This document shows positions 1 through 9,244 of a stretch of 64,000 bases of DNA, in pieces. Origin of the DNA: CAVQAH01 sp963784195 (lineage in GTDB: Bacteria; Acidobacteriota; Vicinamibacteria; Vicinamibacterales; 2-12-FULL-66-21); assembly GCA_963784195.1 (NCBI GenBank), contig CAWARA010000032.1, forward strand, positions 1 to 64,000, written 5' to 3'. Below the pieces are notes generated by a model that made no database searches, was not told the DNA's origin, and saw only the letters and a list, made by a program, of their open reading frames with translations. Both the position numbers and the translations under genes were made by a program. How positions within the stretch are numbered: the first letter of the stretch is position 1; every line of letters begins with the position of its first letter.

Positions 1-54
1 CGTGATACGAAATCCACCCCTCCTCGCCCTATTACCGGTAGGAGCGAGTTCACC
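1..54 (+). promoter_or_regulatory. Conserved leader of CSLREA module, copy 1
   Basis: This ~54-bp segment recurs almost unchanged before all three CSLREA genes (also 2368-2421 and 5349-5402). It holds GTGATACGAAATCC, a pyrimidine-rich stretch, then CCTATTACCGGTAGGAG, in which the CCTA and TAGG ends can pair around the loop and so partly occlude the AGGAG ribosome site at 40-44. The window begins inside it, so any promoter lies further upstream. A role in controlling initiation is inference from conservation and pairing. Confidence 0.5.
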
Positions 55-2224
55 ATGACCAAAGTGCTCGTTTGCGGTCGAAGACGCCTCTCTTCGCAAC
101 CGATTGAGGAGGTTCCCGTGACGTCATTTCGCGGCTCTCGTCTCGCCCGTGTTGCCGTCATCATCGCGATGCAGGCCGTCGTGGCCGCGATCGGCGCCAG
201 CCCGGCGCAGGCGGTCACGTACTGGGTCACCACCGTGGCCGACAACACCACCGCCGATGGCCAGTGCACCCTACGGGAAGCGATGCTCGCGGCGAACAAC
301 ACGCCGGCCAATACGGATTGCGGACCCGGTAGCGCAGGACGCGATGACATCGTCTTCGGCCCGTTCGTGCCGTTCACGGTCCTCGACGCGCCGTTACCCA
401 CCATCACCGACAGCGTGCTGATCCTGGGTGATATCGCCTTCGGTACGACGATCGACGCCAACGGCCGGGTACGGGCTTTCGTGATCGATCCTGGCGTCGA
501 TGTAACCCTGTCGAAGCTGACGATCACTGACGCCAAGGCTCCCGATGGCCATTTCGTCTCGCCGACATTTTCCACTAACGGCGAGGACGGCGGCGCCATC
601 TACAATCGCGGACGACTCCACCTGGAGGATGTCCGCGTGACCCAGAGCGCGGCCGGCCGCGGCGGCGACGGCTCCTTCAGTGGCGGCGCTGGTGGTAATG
701 GCGGCGCGATCTACAACGCCGGAACGATCGTCGGCTACCGCGTGACCTTCGACGAGAATTCCGCCGGCGCGGGCGGACGGGCGTTGGATAGCGCATTCCC
801 GAACAAGACCGGGCCGGGAGGCCATGGGGGGGCCATCTACAACGCCGCCGGGGGCGGGATCACGCTCTACGCCGCGACCTTCTGGCGCAACAATCAGGGA
901 CGCGGCACGACCTTCTACACTCCTCCGACCCATGGGTACGGCGCCGCGGTGTTCACCTGGGGCTGGGCAATCATCAAGGCGAGCACGTTCGTGGAGAACG
1001 GGATCGGCTTCTCCACGGGGGTGATTGTGACCGACGGCACTGGCCAGGTGCTGCTCTCGAGCACCGTCATGGCCGAACGCCGGGGCTGTCAGAAGCTCGG
1101 AGAAGAACCAGGCGGCTTCTTTGACGGCGGTTACAACCTCGGCCTCGTAGACCATGCCGCAGTTGGGACGTGTGGCTTTAGCCAGGCCTTTGGGTCGATT
1201 CTGGATTCGTCCGGGCTGCCGGTGCTGGAGACGGAACTGCGGACCAACGGCGGCTACGTTCCCACGCTCGCTCTCGTGTCGACGAGTCTCGCGCTCGACA
1301 AGGTGCCGGCCTCGTTCGACGACTGCGCCGACGGGAAACTGCTGAACTTGGGCCTGCCATCCACTCTCACCGATGCGCGCGGTGTCGAGCGTCCGCAGAA
1401 TGGGCAACTGTGACATCGGCGCCTTTGAGCGCGGTCCCTCCTTCAGAACGGCCGGTCGCGTGCTCGCGATCACCGGCGCGGGCTGCGGGCACGGCACCAT
1501 CAGCGGCGACGGACTCGATTGCGCCATCGCCGCCGGCGCCAGCGCGGGGCAGTGCTCCGCGGAGTACGGCCGCGGCACGGTCGTCACACCGACCGCCACC
1601 GCGGCCGCCGACTCCATCTTGGTGGGGTGGGCGGGCGACCCCGAGTGCGCCGACGGCTCGGTCGTGATGAATGGCGACAAGCACTGCGTCGCCATCTTCG
1701 ACCTGCGCGGGCTCTCCGTCAGGGGCTCGGCCAACGGGGTCGGGAACGTTCGTTCTCCCAAGAGTCAGGGCAGCGCCGAGGTGACGTTCAACGCGGAGTT
1801 CGCCTTTGCCGGCGCCATCGACCTGGCGTCCGCCACGCTCACTATCAATGCGCTGCTCAGCGAGGAAGGAGCGAGCGGCGCCGGCGAGCTGGTCGAAGAG
1901 GTGCCGATCGTTCTTCCGGCTGTTACGGGCGGCAGCACGGCCGCCATCTTCGAGACGCCGTCGGGCGTGGCGCCCCGGGTCACGGTGGAGGTGATCGCGC
2001 AGTCCTCGCTGTCCACCGTGGCCATCGCGATCGAGGGGGCGACGATCGCTCGCTTCCCCCAGCTGTGCGCGACGGCCACGCCGCCCGCGACCACGCTCAC
2101 CACCAGGTTCACCATCGAGGACGGCGTCAATCCGCCGCTCACGGTGACCTCGAGGGAACCGTGGCGATGCCTGGCGCCAACCGCAGGCGACCGGCTCCAG
2201 CCGCAGTTGCTGAGGACGCGGTAG
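55..2224 (+). CDS. Secreted CSLREA beta-helix protein, copy 1 (one frameshift)
   Basis: Exported right-handed beta-helix protein of the CSLREA / choice-of-anchor Q type. A hydrophobic export segment (residues 33-49, ending ASPAQA) is followed by the N-terminal signature as CTLREAM (Cys71), a Gly-rich region with repeated GGAIYN turns, the NCDIGAFE motif, a Cys-bearing InlB-like repeat and a beta-rich end. The frame breaks at about 1402-1404, where GGG replaces the GG of the sister copies; the rest continues one frame on to 2224. Two starts are credible: ATG at 55 with AGGAG ten bases upstream, or GTG at 118 behind GAGGAGG, which gives a more normal signal peptide. Surface or extracellular role; no enzymatic residues recognised. 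Family call is firm, function unknown. Confidence 0.82.
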
Positions 2225-2367
2225 GTCAACGACGAACCCGGCCACTCCGGCAGCCGATGGTGCGGATCAACGAGCTGTCTCTCCGGCTCGTGCGCATCGA
2301 GGGGCTGCCCGAGATCCGGCATCCGTCGCAGCGGGGCCGTCCGACGCGTTTCTGGGTGCGTGCGCGC
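2225..2367 (+). repeat. Inter-module spacer, repeated at 5208-5348
   Basis: The spacer after copy 1 resembles the one before copy 3. Both contain CCGGCCACTC, GGCAGCCGATGGTGC, GATCAACGAGC and GGCTCGTGCGCATC in the same order. A shortened, diverged version (CGGCCACACGTGGCAG) follows copy 3 near 7516. The duplicated unit therefore included 3' flanking DNA as well as the gene and leader. No gene is seen here. Confidence 0.6.
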
Positions 2368-2421
2368 CGTGATACGAAATCCACCCCTCCTCGCCCTATT
2401 ACCGGTAGGAGCGAGTTCACC
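2368..2421 (+). promoter_or_regulatory. Conserved leader of CSLREA module, copy 2
   Basis: Second occurrence of the leader described at 1-54. It is essentially identical through CCTATTACCGGTAGGAGCG and ends directly at the ATG at 2422. Confidence 0.5.
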
Positions 2422-4576
2422 ATGATCAAAGTGCTCGTTTGCGGTCGAAGACGCCTCTCTTCGCAACCGATTGAGGAGATTCCCATGACGTTATCTCGCG
2501 GCTCTCGTCTCGCCGGTGTGGCCGTCATCATCGCGATGCAGGCCGTCGTGGCCGCGATCAGCGCCCGCCCGGCGTACGCGGAGTCGTACATCGTCAGCAC
2601 CCTGGCTGACAACACCAGCGTCGATGGCTTCTGCACCCTGCGGGAGGCGATGCTCGCGGCCAACAACGCGCCGGCCAATGCGGATTGCGGAGCCGGCGGC
2701 CCGGGGCTCGACCTCATCGTCATCGCCATCCCGGGCACGATCGTGCTCGGCGCGGCGTTGCCCACGATCACCGAAAGCGTGCTGATCTGCGGCGACTTCG
2801 TGAACGAACACGCTCGACGGGAACGGCCGAGTGCGTCCATTCGTGATCAATTCTTCCGGTCCATTCGGGTCTGTCGAAGCGACCCTGGAGAGGTTGACGA
2901 TCACGAACGCCAAGGCTCCCAATGGCCACGGTACGTCCGCCGTCGTCTGGGTCGCGGTGAGCACGGCGGCGCCATCCACAATAGCGGACGACTCCGCCTG
3001 GGGGATGTCCGCATCACCCATAGTGCCGCTGGCAACGGCGCTCCAGGCCTTTTTGGGGGCGCCCCAGGCGGTCACGGCGGTGCGGTCTACAACGCCGGAA
3101 CGATCGTCGGCTACCGCGTGACATTCGACTTTAACTCCGCCGGCTGGGGCGGTCGCAGGGAGAGCGGCGGCACTGCGCGAGGGGGCTATGGGGGGGCGAT
3201 CTACAACGCCGCCGCCGGCGGCATCACCCTCTTCGCCGCGACATTCACGGGCAATGCCCAAGGACAGAGGAATGGGCACGGCGCTGCGTTGTACACCTTG
3301 GGCTGGGCCATCATCAAGGCGAGCACGGTCACGGGGAACGGGATCCTGTTCGTCGTCGACACGTCGTCGATCGTGACCGACGGCACTGGCCAGGTGCTGC
3401 TCTCGAGCACCGTCATGGCCCAAGGCCTGGACTGTGAGAAGCTCGGAGAAGAACCAGGCGGCTTCTTCGACGGCGGTTACAACCTCGGCTTCATAAACCA
3501 GGCGGGAGTTGGGACGTGTGGCTTTCTCCAGGCCTTCAGGTCGATTCTGGATTTGTCCGGGCTGCCGGTGCTGGAGACGGAACTGCGGAACAACGGCGGC
3601 TTCGTTCCCACACATGCCCTCGTGCCGAGGAGTCTCGCGCTCGACAAGGTGCCGGTCTCGTTCGACGACTGCGCCGAGGGGAAACTGCTGAACCTGGGCC
3701 TGCCATCCACTCTCACCGATGCGCGCGGTATCGGGCGTCCGCTGAATGGCAACTGTGACATCGGCGCCTTTGAGCGCGGTCCCTCCTTCAGAACGGCCGT
3801 TCGCCTGCTCGCGATCACCGGCGCGGGCTCCGGGCACGGGACGGTCAGCGGTGACGGACTCGATTGCGCCATCGCCGCCGGCGCCAGCGCGGGGCAGTGC
3901 TCCGCGGAGTACGGCCGCGGCACGGTCGTCACGCCGACCGCCACCGCGGCCGCCGACTCCATCTTCGTGGGGTGGGAGGGCGACCCCGAGTGCGCCGACG
4001 GCTCGGTCTTGATGGATGGTGAGAAGAGCTGCACCGCCATCTTCGACCTGCGCGGGCTCTCCGTCAGCGGCTCGGCCAACGGGGTCGGGAACGTGCGTCC
4101 GCCACATAGTCACGGAACCGCCCAGGTGAAGTTCAACGCGGAGTTCGCCTTTGCCGGCGCCATCGACCTGGGGTCCGCCACGATCACCATCCATGCGCTC
4201 CTCAAAGAGGAGGGAGCGAGCGGCGCAGGCGAGCTGGTCGAAGGGATGCCGATCGTGCTGCAGGCCCTGCCGGGCGGCGGCAGCACCGCCGCCATCTTCG
4301 AGACACCGTCGGGTGTGGCGCCGCGGGTCACGGTGGAGGTCCAGATCGCGCAGTCCTCGCGGTCCACCGTGGCCATCGCGATCGAGGGGGCGACGATCGC
4401 GCGCTTCCCCGCAGCTCTGCGCGACGGCCACGCCGCCCGCGACGATGCTCACCACCAGGCTCACCATCGATGACGGCGTCAATCTGCCGCTCACGGTGAC
4501 CTCGAGGGAACCATGGCGATGCCTGGCGCCAACCGCAGGCGACCGGCTCCAGCCGCGGTTGCTGAGGACGCAGTAG
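2422..4576 (+). CDS. Secreted CSLREA beta-helix protein, copy 2 (three frameshifts)
   Basis: Paralogue of copy 1 with the same domain order: export signal ending ARPAYA, CTLREAM, GGAIHN/GGAVYN beta-helix turns, NCDIGAFE, the InlB-like Cys repeat and a C-terminal beta domain. The frame is lost at ~2801-2811, regained at ~2945-2960, and lost again at ~4412, where an extra A splits the Leu-Cys-Ala-Thr codons kept in the other copies; the true C-terminus then runs to 4576. Starts at 2422 (leader ATG) or 2485 (ATG behind TTGAGGAG, directly before the signal peptide). Three breaks could mean decay, but each matches the window-wide single-base pattern. Confidence 0.75.
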
Positions 4577-4709
4577 TGCTTGGGATGCGCGTTCGTGAGG
4601 TCGACGTATCGGTGAATGGCCCGTTCGCGCTCGCGGGTGCTGCGGGGCACGCGGCGACGGGGTTGCTTCCCTGTGATATGGCCCGTCTTCGCCAAAAAGG
4701 AGGAAGTCC

Positions 4710-5207
4710 ATGCGTAAGCCATTTGGTCGACGTGAAAACAGCCTTGGTTTCTGGCTCGTGGTCGCTCTCTGTGTCTCGATCGTTCCGGGAGTCGTCTTCG
4801 CGGTGCAAGGGAACGGCAATGGTAATGCGGGCAAGGTCCAGGACTTCATCGGGCTATGGCAAGGTGTCGACCCGCTCGACGGATCCACGGTGCGGTTGTC
4901 GCTTTCCGACGTCAACGACGACGGCATCCTCGAGCTGACGCAGGCGGAGAGCTTCTACAGTTTCTGCCACTCGATGGGCCCGGAGTTTTCCCTGGGACGT
5001 GGAGTGGAGGTCGGCACCGCCACCGTTGGTTCGAGGAAGGGCGTGCTGGAAGTCGACATCCGGCTCATCTGCATCGAGGATAACAACGCCACGCATGAGC
5101 GGCCGGCGGTGTCGATCGAATATCAGCTCAGGTCGCACGGCCGGAACGTCGTGATTCCGGCGTTTCCTAACAGCCTGCCGATCGTGCTGCACCGCGTGGC
5201 GCAGTGA
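4710..5207 (+). CDS. Small secreted protein of unknown function
   Basis: 165-residue protein starting at ATG 4710 behind AAGGAGG. A basic N-terminus and hydrophobic stretch (about residues 13-31) ending in VVFA form a clear signal peptide. The mature part has a short Gly/Asn linker, then an acidic region with DVNDDGILELTQAE, which resembles an EF-hand-like calcium loop, and ends in HRVAQ. Family not recognised. It lies between CSLREA copies 2 and 3 on the same strand and is itself single-copy. A role with the beta-helix proteins is possible only by position. Confidence 0.7.
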   Translation: MRKPFGRRENSLGFWLVVALCVSIVPGVVFAVQGNGNGNAGKVQDFIGLWQGVDPLDGSTVRLSLSDVNDDGILELTQAESFYSFCHSMGPEFSLGRGVEVGTATVGSRKGVLEVDIRLICIEDNNATHERPAVSIEYQLRSHGRNVVIPAFPNSLPIVLHRVAQ

Positions 5208-5348
5208 GCCGAGGCTGGTCGGCGCACCGCCGTCCCCGGCCACTCGTGGCAGCCGATGGTGCTGATCAACGAGCCGTCTCTCTGGCTCGTGCGCATCACG
5301 CGGCTGCCCTGACGCACTAGCCGTGGGTCGCGGCTGATGCGTGCGAGC
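5208..5348 (+). repeat. Inter-module spacer, second copy
   Basis: Counterpart of the 2225-2367 spacer, sharing the ordered blocks CCGGCCACTCGTGGCAGCC, GATCAACGAGC and GGCTCGTGCGCATCA. No gene is seen; the short coding-like stretch in both copies ends in a stop here. Confidence 0.55.
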
Positions 5349-5402
5349 CGTGATACGAAATCCCTCCCTCCTCGCCCTATTACCGGTAGGAGCGACCTCA
5401 CC
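5349..5402 (+). promoter_or_regulatory. Conserved leader of CSLREA module, copy 3
   Basis: Third occurrence of the leader described at 1-54, with a few substitutions. CGCCCTATTACCGGTAGGAG is unchanged, supporting functional constraint on the paired CCTA/TAGG segment and ribosome site. Confidence 0.5.
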
Positions 5403-7504
5403 ATGATCAACATGCTCGTTTCTTCGCAACCGGTTGTGGAGATTCCCAGGACGTCCACTCGCGGCTCTCGTCTCGCGGTTGTGGCCGTCACCATGGCGAT
5501 GCAGGCCGTCGTGGCCACGATCGGCGCCAGCCCGGCGTTCGCGAACTATCCGTACTTCGTCAACTCGCTGGCTGACACCGCTAGCTCAGATGGCGTCTGC
5601 ACCTTACGGGAGGCAATGTTCGCGGCGAACAACAACCCAATCAATGGGGATTGCGGGCCCGGCAGCCCGGAATTCGACACGATCTTCATCTTCGTGCCGG
5701 GCACGATCGTGCTCGAGGGCAAATTGCCCAATATCACCGAGGGCGTGGCTATCCTCGGTCATGCCTCCGGCGGCACCACGATCGACGGGAACAGCCGTGT
5801 GCGTCCGTTCGTGATCAGCGGGTCGGGTCAGCTCAGCTCCGTCATTGTGAGGCTGGAAAAGCTGACGATCACCAACGCCAAGGCTCCGAGCGGTAATGTC
5901 GCGTCACCCCGCGGTGAGGACGGCGGCGCCATCCACAATACCGCACAACTCTACCTGACGGATGTCCGGATCACCCATAGTGAAGCTGGCAACGGCGGCG
6001 CCGGCGTCGGCGAGGGTGGTCACGGCGGTGCGATCTACAACGCCGGCTTGATCGTCGCCTATCGCGTGACATTCGACCACAACTCCTCCGGCAATGGCGT
6101 GGAGGTGCCCGGTGACGTTGGCTTCCCAGTAACCATAACCAGACCGGGGATCGGCGGGGCCATCTACAATGCGCCCGGCGCCGGCCTCATTGTCTACGCC
6201 GGGACGTTCACCGGCAATTCTGGTAGGACCGCCAGCGTCCTCTATACCCTGGGCCCGGCGATCATCAAGTCGAGCACGTTCGCCAACTCCTATGCGACTT
6301 ACGAGGCGGCGATCGTGACCGACGGCCCTGGCCAGGTGCTGCTCTCGAGCACCATCATTGACACCGTCTATGACTGTAAGGCGCTTGTGTCACCAGGCCA
6401 GCTTCATTGACGGCGGTTACAACATCGCCGCGGTAATGACCGCGCGCTGCGGATTCACCGCGGCTGCCGGATCGTTCCAGTCACTCTTCGACGACCCGCT
6501 CGACCCGGAGCTGCGGAACAACGGCGGCTACGTCCCCACCCACGCCCTCGTGCCGACGAGTGTCGCGCTCAACAGGGTGCCGGCCTCGCGCGAGGACTGC
6601 GCCGACGGAATGCTGCTGCACATCGGCCTGCCATTCGATCTCACCGATGCGCGCGGTGTCGCGCGTCCGCAGAACGGCAATTGTGACGTCGGCGCGTTTG
6701 AGATCGGCCCCAGCTTCAGAAGGGGCGTTCGCACGCTGGCGATTACCGGTGCGGGGACCGGTCAAGGCTCCGTGAGCGGCGGCGGGCTCGAGTGCGCCAT
6801 CGCCGGCGGCGCCACCTCGGGGCAGTGCTCCAGGGAGTACGGCCCCGGCACCGTCGTCACTCCGACAGCCACCGCGGCCGCCGGCTCCATCTTCGTGGGG
6901 TGGGCGGGCGACCCCGAGTGCGCGGACGGCTCGGTCCTGATGGATGGCGACAAGCACTGCACCGCCATCTTCGATCTGCGCGCGCTCTCCGTCAGCGGCT
7001 CGGCCAACGGGGTCGGGAACGTTCGTCCTCCCAAGAGCCAGGGACGCGCCGAGGTGACGTTCGACGCGGCGTTCGCCTTTGCCGGCGCCATCGACCTGGG
7101 CGTCCGCCACGGTCACCATCCATGCGCTCCTCAACGAGGAGGGCGCGAGCGGCGCAGGCGAGCTGGTCGAGGGGGTGCCGATCGTGCTGCAGGCCCTTCC
7201 GGGCGGCGGCAGCACCGCCGCCATCTTCGAGACGCCGTCGGGCGTGGCGCCCCGGGTCACGGTGGAGGTGCAGATCGCGCAGTCCTCTCGGTCCACCGTG
7301 GCCATCGCGATCGAGGGGGCGACGATCGCGCGCTTCCCCGCGCTGTGCGCGACGGCCACGCCGCCCGCGACCACGCTCACCACCAGGTTCACCATCGATG
7401 ACGGCGTCAATCCGCCGCTCACGGTGACCTCGAGGGAACCGTGGCGATGCCTGGCGCCAACCGCAGGCGACCGGCTCCAGCCGCAGTTGCTGAGGACGCA
7501 GTAG
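5403..7504 (+). CDS. Secreted CSLREA beta-helix protein, copy 3 (two frameshifts)
   Basis: Third and most diverged paralogue. It has a signal sequence ending ASPAFA, CTLREAM, GGAIHN/GGAIYN beta-helix turns, NCDVGAFE, the InlB-like repeat with CTAIFDL, and the shared C-terminal domain ending RLQPQLLRTQ. Frame breaks fall at ~6390-6405 and at ~7098-7102 (CTGGGCGTCC against CTGGGGTCC in copy 2); each is an extra base. The internal start available in copies 1 and 2 is AGG here, so the leader ATG at 5403 is the only good start. This argues that the leader start may be used in all three. Confidence 0.78.
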
Positions 7505-7621
7505 GGACGACGAGCCGGCCACACGTGGCAGGGTGAGGTGCTGAACAGGAGCTGTTTTCGATGTGGAGTAAGGGGGGGGGGTATCTTCGACAATTGACAG
7601 CCTTCGAGGAGGGAACGCGTC
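7505..7621 (+). promoter_or_regulatory. Intergenic region with ten-G tract before amidohydrolase
   Basis: Non-coding gap between CSLREA copy 3 and the amidohydrolase. It holds a run of ten G (7572-7581) about 40 bp before the start codon and a strong ribosome site, GAGGAGGG, just upstream of 7622. The G tract may be prone to slippage. No promoter is called with confidence. Confidence 0.4.
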
Positions 7622-9010
7622 ATGCGGAGGAAATTACCTGACTGGTTCCGTTTCACGCTGCTCGTCTCAATCGTCGTTACGGCCGCGGCCCTTCTCAGCC
7701 CAACAGCGCGCGCGGACGAGAGACGAACGCTGATTCGAAATGCGGCGCTCATTCTGACGATGGACCCGAGTGTGGGGCAAGGCGAGCTCGGGCTCATCGC
7801 CAACGCCGAGCTTCTCTTCGAGGGCGACACGATCGTGGCGGTCGGCGAGCGGCTGCCGCAGCACGGCGCATCCGTCGTGGATGCGGCCGGCAAGATCGTC
7901 ATGCCCGGCTTCGTGGACACGCACAACCACCTCTGGCAGTCGCTCATTCGAGGATGCGGCACCAGCGCAGACCTGAACGCCTGGCTCGCGGCCTGCGTAT
8001 CTCCGCTGTTCGGCTTCAGTTTCTCGCAGGCCGATGTGTATGCCGGCGTCCGCCTCAGCACGCTGGATTTGATCGCGACCGGCGTGACGACGACGGTCGA
8101 TTTCTCGCACGCGTTCACGCCCGAGTTCGTGCGCGCGAACATCCAGGCGCTGAGCGATTCCGGGCTACGATTTGCGTTCGCGTATCGCGGCTCCGACAAT
8201 CCGGCGGTCATCGCCGACATGCGCCTCGTCAAGCGGACACTGATCGATCCCGATCCGCGAGCCGTGTTTCAAGTCGGATCGCATCCCGGAACGCAACCGG
8301 CCTTCCTTCCCGGCCTCATGGCGATGGCAACTCTGGCCCAGGAGCTGAGCGTGCAGCATCATGTCCATCTGCTCGAGAACATCTCGCAGCGCGCCAACCG
8401 GCCGTTCGAGGCGCTCGCGCAAGCCAACGCCCTCGGCCCGAACCTCCTTGGCGCGCACGGGATTCACCTGAACGACAGCGAGATTCAGATACTGGCCGAG
8501 CACGATGCGCGCATCACCCACAATCCTCTCAGCAACATGCGATTGGCCTCGGGTGTGATCCGTCTTCCTGCGTTGAAGGACGCGGGCGTGCAGGTGGGCC
8601 TGGGACTCGAGGGCGACACGAACGACATGTTCAACAACATGCGCGCGGCGGTGGGGCTTCAGCGTGCGACGTCGTTGCGGGCCGACGTCACGCCGACCAT
8701 GGCGCAGGTGCTTCGCATGGCCACCGTGGATGGCGCCGCAGTGCTGAACATGTCGGACCGAATCGGTTCGCTGACGGTGGGAAAGAAAGCCGACCTGATC
8801 ATCGTGGATGCGGGTGCCGTGAATTTCGCGCCGACGTTCGACGCGGTCAGCCAGATCGTCCTGAACACACAGCCACAGAACGTGGAGTGGGTGTTCGTCG
8901 ACGGCCGTGCCCTCAAACGGAAAGGGAAGCTCGTCGGAGTCGATCAGGACACCATCGTCCGGAATGCGCAGGCGGCCGCCAATCGCATTCGCCAGTTTCT
9001 CTTCCCGTGA
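7622..9010 (+). CDS. Exported amidohydrolase (AtzA/TrzA, SAH-deaminase-like)
   Basis: Metal-dependent hydrolase of the amidohydrolase superfamily, in the branch of chlorohydrolases and S-adenosylhomocysteine/guanine deaminases; the substrate cannot be read from sequence. Signal peptide residues 1-30 (cleavage near ARA). Metal ligands are visible as VDTHNH (His101, His103), VHLLEN and LGAHGIHLND, and the late Asp as GLEGDTND. NPLSNMRLASG is the usual conserved loop. Full family length at 462 residues. The start is fixed by GAGGAGGG before ATG 7622. Export to the periplasm is unusual for cytosolic deaminases and suggests scavenging or degradation. No operon partner. Confidence 0.85.
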   Translation: MRRKLPDWFRFTLLVSIVVTAAALLSPTARADERRTLIRNAALILTMDPSVGQGELGLIANAELLFEGDTIVAVGERLPQHGASVVDAAGKIVMPGFVDTHNHLWQSLIRGCGTSADLNAWLAACVSPLFGFSFSQADVYAGVRLSTLDLIATGVTTTVDFSHAFTPEFVRANIQALSDSGLRFAFAYRGSDNPAVIADMRLVKRTLIDPDPRAVFQVGSHPGTQPAFLPGLMAMATLAQELSVQHHVHLLENISQRANRPFEALAQANALGPNLLGAHGIHLNDSEIQILAEHDARITHNPLSNMRLASGVIRLPALKDAGVQVGLGLEGDTNDMFNNMRAAVGLQRATSLRADVTPTMAQVLRMATVDGAAVLNMSDRIGSLTVGKKADLIIVDAGAVNFAPTFDAVSQIVLNTQPQNVEWVFVDGRALKRKGKLVGVDQDTIVRNAQAAANRIRQFLFP

Positions 9011-9244
9011 GGTACAAACCTCGATGGGCGCTGGCGGTTGAAGAATCGTTTTGCGAAATCGCTTTGCAGGTCCAGCAGAGACAGGACTCCGCCCCGCGCC
9101 CGCGCACATATGTGACATATTTCGGCACCTTCCAGGAGGCCGCGCGCATGAGTGCGAGCTGGAGGGTGGCCGGTTCCTGGGTCATCGATGGGCGAGCGTA
9201 ACAGCGGACTCGCCTTGGGTAAAGAGCCGGCGTTTCACGCTACT

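Noticed and set aside
2491..4722. 743-codon minus-strand ORF opposite CSLREA copy 2
   Set aside because: Arg/Gly/His-rich shadow typical of high-GC antisense frames; the plus-strand gene has signal peptide and family motifs.
9029..9244. Extra N-terminal coding sequence for the hybrid kinase (starts at 9152 or 9188)
   Set aside because: No ribosome site and no membrane or family features before the helix that follows 9245; kept only as alternatives.
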